A stretch of 64,000 nt of DNA from Bacteroidales bacterium (GTDB lineage: Bacteria > Bacteroidota > Bacteroidia > Bacteroidales > F082): positions 1-64,000 of the forward strand of contig JAKSMW010000001.1 of NCBI GenBank assembly GCA_024400395.1, given 5' to 3'. Positions 51,901 through 59,971 of the stretch are shown here, piece by piece; the stretch's first letter is position 1; every line of letters begins with the position of its first letter. The position numbers and the translations under genes are program-made. The notes beneath the pieces were generated by a model. That model was not told the DNA's origin, ran no database searches, and was given only the letters and a program-made list of their open reading frames with translations.

Positions 51901-53184
51901 ATGCTGAAAAAGATACAAGAGCAAGATTGGTTTTACAAGACACTTAAATTCTTCGTCTGCCGTCACATACGCCGCAGCTTCAAACGTTATCATGTCATCG
52001 GGAGGGAGAACATCCCTGATGACGGGGCTTGCATTTTCGGGATTAATCACAGCAACGCCCTGACCGATGCCTTGGCTATGATTCTGTCGAGCCGTGGTTA
52101 TCAGCTGTTTATGGCACGCGCCGACATATTCCAAAACAAACTCGCCGGCGCTCTGCTGCGTCGCCTGAAGATGCTTCCAATCTACAGGATGCGCGACGGT
52201 TTGGATGCCGTCAGGGACAAAAACGCCGCCGTCATCGACGAGGCCATCGACTCAATATACGACGGCGTGCCGCTGCATATCTTCCCTGAAGCCACACACC
52301 GCGCCATGCACTCGCTCAGGCCGCTGTCGAAAGGCATTTTCCATATAGCTTTTCAGGCAAATGAGAAATACGGCGACAAAAAGCCCGTCTATATCGTGCC
52401 GGTCGGCATCGAATACGGCGACTATTTCCGTTTCCGCTCGACGGCACTCGTGAGCTTCGGCAAACCGATAAACATCACCGAATATCTGAAAAACAACACC
52501 GAGAAAACCGAGCCGGAGAAACTGCTCGATCTGAAGAATATCCTTACCGAAAGATTAGCCGAATTGATTTCATATATCCCTGACAATGAAGACTATGACG
52601 CAATCTGGGAGTTGGTGAAAATCAAGGCCGGGCTTCCGCCTGTGTCACTGAAGAGAAGACGCGACAGGAACAAGAGATACATCTCGAAGATGGTCAACTT
52701 CTCGAAGAAAGAACCCGAAAAAGCCCAGAATCTTTTCGAAAAAATCAGGACATTCACGAAACACCGCAAGGAGCAAGGCGTGTCGGTGACATCCGTCGCG
52801 AAGAAGAGACCTTTCTGGCGCACGCTGTGGAAAACTTTAGCGATCACCGTCGGATTGCCGTTGTTCTTGGTCGCCGCTGTGGTGTCAAGCCCGATATGGG
52901 TGACCGCCGTCTCCGTCATCCACGGACTAAAAGACAAGGCTTTCAGCAATTCTGTCAACTTCGTGGTGGAGCTTCTGATGCATCCGCTCGTGATGGCCGT
53001 CGGAATCACCCTGCTGTTCTGCCTCGTGAGATGGCCGATTGCCATCGCCGGAAGTATTTTCCTGTATTACAGCTACATGTTTTTCTACGACTATTGCCAA
53101 TATGTCAGGAAATGGATGTCTGATGTCCGCTGGATATTCAGCAAAGAACTCAGAAAGGAATTTAACGACATAAAAATTCCGTAA
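51901..53184 (+). CDS. PlsC-family 1-acylglycerol-3-phosphate acyltransferase
   Basis: A 427-residue membrane-associated enzyme. The catalytic motif NHSNALTDA (H-x4-D) is near residue 49 and the glycerolipid-site segment FPEATHR near 121. The acyltransferase domain fills the first 220 residues. A basic linker follows, and two or three membrane segments are at about 315-395. The length is greater than classic PlsC, mainly because of the C-terminal membrane part, which is common in Bacteroidota. It probably makes phosphatidic acid or acylates a related lipid; specificity cannot be read from the sequence. It is transcribed alone from the TAAATTTG promoter. Confidence 0.88.
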   Translation: MLKKIQEQDWFYKTLKFFVCRHIRRSFKRYHVIGRENIPDDGACIFGINHSNALTDALAMILSSRGYQLFMARADIFQNKLAGALLRRLKMLPIYRMRDGLDAVRDKNAAVIDEAIDSIYDGVPLHIFPEATHRAMHSLRPLSKGIFHIAFQANEKYGDKKPVYIVPVGIEYGDYFRFRSTALVSFGKPINITEYLKNNTEKTEPEKLLDLKNILTERLAELISYIPDNEDYDAIWELVKIKAGLPPVSLKRRRDRNKRYISKMVNFSKKEPEKAQNLFEKIRTFTKHRKEQGVSVTSVAKKRPFWRTLWKTLAITVGLPLFLVAAVVSSPIWVTAVSVIHGLKDKAFSNSVNFVVELLMHPLVMAVGITLLFCLVRWPIAIAGSIFLYYSYMFFYDYCQYVRKWMSDVRWIFSKELRKEFNDIKIP

Positions 53185-53224
53185 AAACCTTTTTAATATT
53201 ATTTTTTTATAAAGAAATTTATCC

Positions 53225-53232
53225 TATTTTTG
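53225..53232 (+). promoter_or_regulatory. Promoter of the polysaccharide operon
   Basis: TATTTTTG fits TAnnTTTG and lies about 106 bp upstream of the GTG start at 53339, so the leader is fairly long (53240-53338, no gene). Confidence 0.6.
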
Positions 53233-53338
53233 CAAAAATTTAGGATAAGTTACGCTTGTACGCCGCTGAAAATGTGGCTGAAAGGGCGAAGCTGTGTTTA
53301 TCATTCAGTAATCTTTTTATAATCAATATATTACATCC

Positions 53339-54829
53339 GTGAAAAATCTTTTCGCCAAATTGACACCCTTTCAGAAAGCCGAGTTTGCTTTGATGTTAAT
53401 CCTGGCATTTTCAATACCGTTTTACTGGTATGTGGCGCAGATTCTTGAGATAGCACTTGTGACATGCGCCATCCTCAAAATCATCATCCAGCAAAAATTC
53501 CAGTTCAACAAGGCCCAACTGCGATGGAAATGGGCATATATCATCTTCATGCTGACATGGTTGGCCACCCTTTGCGGGATGATTTACACCCAAAACGCCG
53601 CGGAAGGCTGGATGGCTGTGATAAAGAAACTCGGATTCTTATTCTTCCCTCTCATTTTCCTTTTGTCGGACATGTCGTATCTCACAAAAGACAGGATCCG
53701 CGCGGTGTTTTGCAGCCTGACAGCCGGCATCTTGGTTTTCTTCCTGACGAATGTCATCTGGGCGGCCATCGATGTGATTTTCAACGGCTACGGCACGTCA
53801 CGATTCTTCGACAAGGAACTCATGAAACTTTATTACGTCCATCATTCGTACATGTCGATGTATGCAACGTTAGCTTTCGCTTTCTGTTACATTGAGTTTT
53901 TCAATCAGAAGGAGTTGAAAGTCAGAATATCATACGTCATCGCCGAGGTGATGCTGTTCGTTTTCATAATTCTGTGCAACTCCCGCGCCGGAATAGTCGT
54001 CTTGGTTTTAGAGACAATCATCCTTTTGGCGTGGACATTTTTTGCCAAAAAAGAGAAAAAGGCAGGAGTTGTCACATGTGCGATAATATTGGCCGCCGCC
54101 GGAGGCACGATCAAATTGCTGCCGGAAAGCATCTCAAGAATCACAGAAACGCTGAATATCATCACTTCAAAAAGCACAAACGACAGACGACTTGTGCAAT
54201 TCATCGGTTACAAACAAGTTCTGAAAGAAAACTGGTTGTTTGGCGTAGGCTCGGGCGACAAATACGATGAAATCGTAAAATCATACAAATCACACAGAGA
54301 CAACTTGGTTTCATCAATCGTACCCGTGCAAGGCGTTGACAAACAAACATTTGAACATAACAGAGACATTCTTCTTCAGGAAATACTGACATTCACCAAA
54401 CAGCCTGACGTCAGCAACTGGCATGTGCCTAACGGCTTCACCGAGAATTTCATCATGACAGATGCGGAAAGAAGATGCTGCACGCCGGAGTCAGTCGGCA
54501 GGATGTATGTAGATTATATTTACACCACCGATGCCATCGCAAACACATTGAACACTCACAATCAATATTTTGAAACAATAATCAGCCTTGGAGTCATCGG
54601 CTTGATACTGTTGTTGGGATATTTCATCGTCCCTATTTTCATCATGATAAAAAACAGAAATTTCTCCATCATATACCTGATTTTTATTCTGATAATCAGT
54701 TTCAACGCATTTTTCGAAGCGATTTTTGAAAGACAATGCGGAATAATTTTCTTCAATTTCTTTAACATGTTGCTGTTCAGTTGGTTATTGACGAATATAG
54801 AACCGGCGGCCAAAGTCATAAAAAAATGA
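53339..54829 (+). CDS. O-antigen ligase/polymerase family membrane protein
   Basis: A 496-residue protein with about 10-12 membrane segments. The Wzy_C-type region near residues 285-310 (LVQFIGYKQVLKENWLFGVG) and NTHNQYFETIISLGVIGL near 405 are typical of O-antigen ligase-family proteins that join or polymerise glycans at the periplasmic face. The start is GTG; the next in-frame ATG is 18 codons later, inside the first helix, so GTG is preferred. It overlaps the next gene by ATGA (54826-54829). It starts a polysaccharide operon that continues to the window end. Confidence 0.85.
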   Translation: MKNLFAKLTPFQKAEFALMLILAFSIPFYWYVAQILEIALVTCAILKIIIQQKFQFNKAQLRWKWAYIIFMLTWLATLCGMIYTQNAAEGWMAVIKKLGFLFFPLIFLLSDMSYLTKDRIRAVFCSLTAGILVFFLTNVIWAAIDVIFNGYGTSRFFDKELMKLYYVHHSYMSMYATLAFAFCYIEFFNQKELKVRISYVIAEVMLFVFIILCNSRAGIVVLVLETIILLAWTFFAKKEKKAGVVTCAIILAAAGGTIKLLPESISRITETLNIITSKSTNDRRLVQFIGYKQVLKENWLFGVGSGDKYDEIVKSYKSHRDNLVSSIVPVQGVDKQTFEHNRDILLQEILTFTKQPDVSNWHVPNGFTENFIMTDAERRCCTPESVGRMYVDYIYTTDAIANTLNTHNQYFETIISLGVIGLILLLGYFIVPIFIMIKNRNFSIIYLIFILIISFNAFFEAIFERQCGIIFFNFFNMLLFSWLLTNIEPAAKVIKK

Positions 54830-56505
54830 AAAATAGGACATTTGTCATCGTATTTATATTTCTGGCATGTTTCACGGCCAAGGCTCAGGAGCTTCAGATC
54901 CCGTTGAACGACGATTACGAGATTGACGTTCAGGCGGCGGCTTACAACTCCGGCTACATCTTCCACACCGCATTGCGTTCCTGGTCGGAATATCAGTTTA
55001 AAGACATCACGGATCTTGACAGCCTTGAAAATCAATACCGTTTCGACATCACGACAAAAAACAAATTCTGGAATTATGTCTGGAATTCGTTTTTGAATGA
55101 TGATTTTTTTAGAGTCAAAGGGAAAGAAGATGACTTTTACATCGCCGCCAACCCGCTGATGGATTTCGAGGTCGGCGGTGACGGCACACGCACCACATGG
55201 GTGAACACACGCGGCCTTGAAATCAAGGGGACGATTGGGAAAAACTTCGCTTTCTACACCAATGTCCATGAAAATCAAGCGGTTTTCCCTGAATACATCA
55301 CAAACTACATCAAAGACAAGAAAGTCATACCGGGTCAAGGCTGGGCGAGGAAATTCAAAGAGACCGGCTTCGACTACACCAACACACAGGCTTACATCGC
55401 ATTCCGTCCCGTGAGATGGCTCGACGCCACCTTGGGCTACGGAAAGAACTTCATCGGCGACGGATACCGCTCGATGATGTTGTCTGACAACGCTTTGAGC
55501 TATCCGTATCTGAAACTCACCGCCGACTTCTGGCGGATCCAATACACCTGTCTTTACAGTCAGATGACCGACAGAAACAGGGTCTTGGCCGACAACACCT
55601 ATGCGAGAAAGTTCACGGTGATACATTATCTCGACTTTGCTATTTCACGACGCCTGAACATAGGGTTTTTCGACGCTCTCGTGGCCAAGAACCAAGACTC
55701 GCTCGGAATACGCCGCGGCTTTGATTTCCAATACATCAACCCCATAATCTTCCTGCGTCCGGCGGAATATTACACCGGGACGTCGCCCGACAACTCGCTC
55801 CTTGGCATCACCGCAAGCGTCATCGTAGGAAAACACACCACCATTTACGGACAGTTCGTCCTCGACGAGATGACATTCAAGGAGTTCATCGGCGGCAAGG
55901 GTTACTATGCGAACAAACAGTCGTACCAGTTCGGAGTGAAGAGTTACAACTGCTTCAACGTCAACGGGTTGTTCCTGCAACTCGAAGGTAACATCGTGAT
56001 GCCGTACATGTATTCGCACACATCACAGGGTTCGGGATGCGGTGTCGGAGAGGACAACTACGCACATTACAACGAGCCGCTCGCGCATCCGTGGGGCGCA
56101 AACCTCTGGGAATGCATCGGACGCGCACAATACAACTGGAAACGTCTTTATTTCCAGTACAAAATCAATTTCGGACAGTACGGCGACGACATCAAGAACG
56201 CCGACGGTACCATCGACAACTACGGACACAACGTCTATCTCGACTATCACGACCACGTACACATCCTCGACCCGGAAGAAGACCCGAACGGATTCTACGG
56301 ACATTATCTCCTCACGGGAAGGAAAACGACATTGATAATGAATGACTTCACGGTTTCTTATTTGATAAACCCGGCGTACAACCTCAACGTTTTCGTTGAC
56401 CTGACGCAACGTCATCTCGCCCCGGAAGGACTTGACAATCAAGACAATTTCATCTTCAGCTTCGGTTTGAGGACAAGTATCGGCAGAAAATACTACGACT
56501 TTTAA
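54826..56505 (+). CDS. Capsule-assembly Wzi/RemB-like outer-membrane protein
   Basis: A 559-residue exported protein (signal MKNRTFVIVFIFLACFTAKAQ). The body is a barrel-like alternation of aromatic strands; the segment TLGYGKNFIGDGYRSMMLSDN near residue 200 resembles the Wzi/RemB family of outer-membrane lectin-like proteins that anchor capsule or help gliding-related surface glycans. The end is RTSIGRKYYDF, aromatic-terminated. It overlaps the O-antigen ligase by ATGA, so co-translation is likely, and the setting supports a role in attaching the polymer to the cell surface. Confidence 0.78.
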   Translation: MKNRTFVIVFIFLACFTAKAQELQIPLNDDYEIDVQAAAYNSGYIFHTALRSWSEYQFKDITDLDSLENQYRFDITTKNKFWNYVWNSFLNDDFFRVKGKEDDFYIAANPLMDFEVGGDGTRTTWVNTRGLEIKGTIGKNFAFYTNVHENQAVFPEYITNYIKDKKVIPGQGWARKFKETGFDYTNTQAYIAFRPVRWLDATLGYGKNFIGDGYRSMMLSDNALSYPYLKLTADFWRIQYTCLYSQMTDRNRVLADNTYARKFTVIHYLDFAISRRLNIGFFDALVAKNQDSLGIRRGFDFQYINPIIFLRPAEYYTGTSPDNSLLGITASVIVGKHTTIYGQFVLDEMTFKEFIGGKGYYANKQSYQFGVKSYNCFNVNGLFLQLEGNIVMPYMYSHTSQGSGCGVGEDNYAHYNEPLAHPWGANLWECIGRAQYNWKRLYFQYKINFGQYGDDIKNADGTIDNYGHNVYLDYHDHVHILDPEEDPNGFYGHYLLTGRKTTLIMNDFTVSYLINPAYNLNVFVDLTQRHLAPEGLDNQDNFIFSFGLRTSIGRKYYDF

Positions 56506-56577
56506 CCTACTTGCACAGATTCCGCAAATCAACGCAGAAGAAAGATGAAATCCGCATAATCCGCAGGACAAACAAAA

Positions 56578-57891
56578 ATGAAACTCTCTGACAACGCCAT
56601 AAAAATCACGAAAAACGTCGGCTGGGCGGTCGCCGGAAAGACGGTGAGTCTTCTCGGAAGCCTTCTCGTCGGCATTCTCGTGGCGCGTTACCTCGGCCCG
56701 GAGCAATACGGCCTGATGAACTATGTCATCAGCTATGTCTGTATCTTTCAAGTGTTTGCGACATTCGGTCTCGACAGCATCGAGATCCGCGAGGAGTCAA
56801 GGCATCCCGAAGAAAGAGACGTGATCATCGGGACGGCGTTCATGATAAAAATCGTTTTTGCCGTCATCACTATGGCAGCCGTGGCGGTCTCGGTGATGAT
56901 AACCGAAACAGATTCGTTCACGAGATGGATGATAATGCTGTATTCGCTCTCCATTGTGCTTAACAGCTTGAATGTCATCAGGAATCATTTCACGTCGTTG
57001 GTGTGGAACGAATACGTCGTGAAGACTGAAATCTCCAGGACGGTCATCGGTGCGCTTATCAAGATCGGGCTGCTGTTTGCGAAGGCGGGTCTCGGCTGGT
57101 TCATCGCCGTTTACACCTTCGATTTCGTCCTGCTCGCCAGCGGCTATTGCACGTCATACCGGCTGAAAATCGACAGGATGAAGCTGTGGCGGTTTGATGT
57201 CAAATGGGCGAAGTACCTTGTGGCGCAGTCGTTTCCGTTGATGCTGACGGGCGCGGCGGTGATGATTTACCAGCGCATCGACCAGGTGATGATCGGGAAG
57301 ATGATCGACTCGGCTTCGGTCGGGCAGTTCTCGGTGGCGAGCAAATTTGTCGAGGTGCTTATCTTCGTCCCGACAATCATAGCGCAGACCGTCGCCCCGA
57401 TTCTGATACGGACAAGAGAGAAAGACGATTACGAATACAGGAAGAAATCGCAGGTTTTCATGAACGTCACCATCTGGGGAAGTTTCTTCATGGCGGCGGT
57501 CACGAGCCTGATTTCATATTATCTCGTCATCTGGACCTTCGGGAAGGCGTATCTTCCGGCGGTCTTGATCTTGCAGATTCTTTCGTTCAAAGTCGTGAGC
57601 GTCGCCCTGTCGAACACCGCCGGGCAGCTGCTCGTCATCGAAGGTTTGCAGAAATACGCCATTCTTCGTGACGCATTCGGCTGTGTTATCTGTGTGATTT
57701 TCAACTTGTTGTTGATTCCACGATTCGGCACCGCCGGAGCCGCCGCCGTCGCAATACTTTCAAATCTCTCGGCAGGTTACATCGCCGACCTCTTCATCCC
57801 GCAATACCGTCATCTTTTCAGGATGCAGTCGAAGGCGTTGCTGCTTGGGTGGAAAGACATCTTCAAGATAAAATCATTGTTAAAATCTTGA
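56578..57891 (+). CDS. Polysaccharide flippase (Wzx family)
   Basis: A 437-residue polytopic membrane protein with about 12 segments, starting NVGWAVAGKTVSLLGSLLVG and carrying RYLGPEQYGLMNYV near residue 37, a common motif in MATE-related oligosaccharide flippases. It would flip undecaprenyl-linked glycan units to the periplasm. Its neighbours on either side (a Wzi-like barrel and glycosyltransferases) support that role. The 72 bp before it contain short repeats of CCGCA with no clear promoter. Confidence 0.9.
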   Translation: MKLSDNAIKITKNVGWAVAGKTVSLLGSLLVGILVARYLGPEQYGLMNYVISYVCIFQVFATFGLDSIEIREESRHPEERDVIIGTAFMIKIVFAVITMAAVAVSVMITETDSFTRWMIMLYSLSIVLNSLNVIRNHFTSLVWNEYVVKTEISRTVIGALIKIGLLFAKAGLGWFIAVYTFDFVLLASGYCTSYRLKIDRMKLWRFDVKWAKYLVAQSFPLMLTGAAVMIYQRIDQVMIGKMIDSASVGQFSVASKFVEVLIFVPTIIAQTVAPILIRTREKDDYEYRKKSQVFMNVTIWGSFFMAAVTSLISYYLVIWTFGKAYLPAVLILQILSFKVVSVALSNTAGQLLVIEGLQKYAILRDAFGCVICVIFNLLLIPRFGTAGAAAVAILSNLSAGYIADLFIPQYRHLFRMQSKALLLGWKDIFKIKSLLKS

Positions 57892-57897
57892 TTTTCA

Positions 57898-58788
57898 ATG
57901 AAAAGACTTTCAATAATCATTGTCACATACAACTCGGAGAAAGACATTTTCGACTGCCTGAAAGCCGTTTTCAAGCACAACGACCTCGGTGATGAACTGG
58001 AGGTTATAGTCGTTGACAATGCAAGCGCGGGTTTCGAGACGATGCGGAAGGAGATTGAAGACGTTTACGACGAAAAAATTGTTGTTGTCAGTAACAGCAA
58101 AAACGGCGGCTACGGGCAAGGTAACAACGTCGGAATAAGACTTTCTTCATCGGATAAGTTCTTGATAATGAATCCGGATGTGAGAATCATCATGCCGATG
58201 TTCTCTAAAATCGTTGAAACTTTAAATGACGGAAACGTCGCACTCTGCGGATTTACGTCGATGGAAAACGAGAGTCTAAGAAACAGCTCGTTTTATTACA
58301 CCCGTACGACGAGTGCGTTCCGAAAAGTGTTTTTCCGCAAGAAACTGCAAACCGATGATTTTCAATATAAAAGAATGTTTTTATCGGGAGCGTGCTTTGC
58401 GATGAACAAAGACGTTTTCGAAAAAATCGGGATGTTTGACGAGAACATTTTCCTTTATGGCGAGGAAAATGACATTCATTTCCGTCTGAGAAAAATGTTC
58501 CCGGAGAAAAAAATGGTTTTCCTCAAGGAGTTGAGATACGTTCACCCGACCGCCAACGAGCGCGACAAGGGGAAGGAATACCGGCATTCGATGAAGTCGG
58601 CGGCTTATTTCTACAAGAAGAACCAGATGCCGATGAAGTCGCTGTACAGGAACGAGATGAATCAGATGATTTTCAAGGCCTTGGCGTTGTGCATCGGGCA
58701 TCCGTCGAGGATTAGAGAGGCGATTGAAAGATTCCGCGAGCAGAAAAATTTAGTCGAGATGACGTTCAACGAAATAAACGGCCGTTAG
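57898..58788 (+). CDS. Family 2 glycosyltransferase (rhamnosyltransferase-like)
   Basis: A 296-residue GT-A enzyme with RLSIIIVTYNSEKDIFDCL at the N-terminus, MNPDVRI near 90 in place of a strict DxD, and FLSGACFAMNKDVFEKIGMFDENIFLYGEENDI near 160-195, the pattern seen in rhamnosyl- and related transferases. It lies 6 bp after the flippase and 3 bp before the next glycosyltransferase. It probably adds one sugar to the repeating unit on the cytoplasmic side. The sugar is not known. Confidence 0.9.
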   Translation: MKRLSIIIVTYNSEKDIFDCLKAVFKHNDLGDELEVIVVDNASAGFETMRKEIEDVYDEKIVVVSNSKNGGYGQGNNVGIRLSSSDKFLIMNPDVRIIMPMFSKIVETLNDGNVALCGFTSMENESLRNSSFYYTRTTSAFRKVFFRKKLQTDDFQYKRMFLSGACFAMNKDVFEKIGMFDENIFLYGEENDIHFRLRKMFPEKKMVFLKELRYVHPTANERDKGKEYRHSMKSAAYFYKKNQMPMKSLYRNEMNQMIFKALALCIGHPSRIREAIERFREQKNLVEMTFNEINGR

Positions 58789-58791
58789 GTT

Positions 58792-59961
58792 ATGAAAGTC
58801 GTATATGTACTGCATTGCACAACAAGTGCGAGTGGAGCCACAAAATCATTCCGCAACATGCTTAATGGGTTGATGGCCAGCGATATAGAACCTTTAGTCG
58901 TTGTACCCGACGGCTATGATTTCTGCAAGACATTGCAAGATGAAAGAATAAGAACCCTGATTCTCAAATATCGTTGGGCCACGTATCCGCCATTGAGGAA
59001 TCTCAAGGAAATCATATTTTTCATTCCGAAACTCATCGCAAGAATCTGTGTCAACAACATAGCTGCACGGAAACTTCGCAAGGAGGCCGAAGATTTCGGT
59101 GCTGACTTGATACACACAAACGTCAGCGTGATTAGTATCGGGATGAAAGCCGCAAGAAAACTCGGCATTCCGCACGTCACGCACATCAGGGAATACGGCG
59201 ACAAGGACTTCAACATGCACGTTCTCCCGTCAAAAAGTGTCTATTTTAAAAATTTCGGTGCGGAAAAATCATATACAATTTGTATAACAAAAGACATAGC
59301 GAAATATTATCATCTTGATAATCAGAGAAATTCGAGGGTCATTTATAACGGAATACTTCATTCTTCCGATGTGATTCTTGAGTCGCGGAAGGAAGATTAT
59401 TTCCTTTTTGCAGGCCGGCTTGAGGAATCCAAAGGCATCACTGACCTCATTGAGACATACGGGGAATTATGCCGCTGTAGGAAAGATGCGTTCCCGTTGC
59501 TGGTTGCGGGAGCCGCAAATAAAAAAGAGTACTTGGACTATCTGAACGGTGTTGTCGCATCACTTGACATCGCCAGCAAGGTGAAATTCCTCGGAAACCG
59601 TGATGACGTGTTTGAGTTGATGTCGAAGGCGGCGGCGTTGATAGTTCCGTCACGCTCGGAAGCCTTCGGCAGAATCACAGCCGAGGCCATGTTTGCCGGC
59701 TGTTTAGTAATCGGGAAAGACATCGCCGGCACAAAAGAGCAATTCGACAACGGCTTGTATTTCACACATGACGAAATCGGGCTGCGTTATTACGACAGCA
59801 CACAGCTCATCAACCTGATGTGTGAGGTAATGGACAACGGACCCGAAGCCTATCTCCCGATGATAAAAAGGGCACAAGAAACCGTGACCTCGCTTTATAC
59901 CATCAATCAGAACACAGCACGCATAATTGATTTTTACAAAGAAATAGAACACAAGAATTAG
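58792..59961 (+). CDS. Family 4 glycosyltransferase
   Basis: A 389-residue GT-B enzyme. It starts VVYVLHCTTSASGATKSF and the C-terminal half has FAGRLEESKGITDLIE near 205, followed by IVPSRSEAFGRITAEAMFAGC near 285-305, the GT4 nucleotide-sugar site. It is part of the same operon (3 bp from the GT2 gene, 10 bp to the polymerase gene). Donor and acceptor cannot be assigned. It lacks membrane segments and should be cytoplasmic. Confidence 0.92.
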   Translation: MKVVYVLHCTTSASGATKSFRNMLNGLMASDIEPLVVVPDGYDFCKTLQDERIRTLILKYRWATYPPLRNLKEIIFFIPKLIARICVNNIAARKLRKEAEDFGADLIHTNVSVISIGMKAARKLGIPHVTHIREYGDKDFNMHVLPSKSVYFKNFGAEKSYTICITKDIAKYYHLDNQRNSRVIYNGILHSSDVILESRKEDYFLFAGRLEESKGITDLIETYGELCRCRKDAFPLLVAGAANKKEYLDYLNGVVASLDIASKVKFLGNRDDVFELMSKAAALIVPSRSEAFGRITAEAMFAGCLVIGKDIAGTKEQFDNGLYFTHDEIGLRYYDSTQLINLMCEVMDNGPEAYLPMIKRAQETVTSLYTINQNTARIIDFYKEIEHKN

Positions 59962-59971
59962 GAGTAACATT

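Noticed and set aside
56506..56577. Promoter before the flippase
   Set aside because: Only short CCGCA-type repeats are visible and no TAnnTTTG element; the gene is probably read from the upstream operon.
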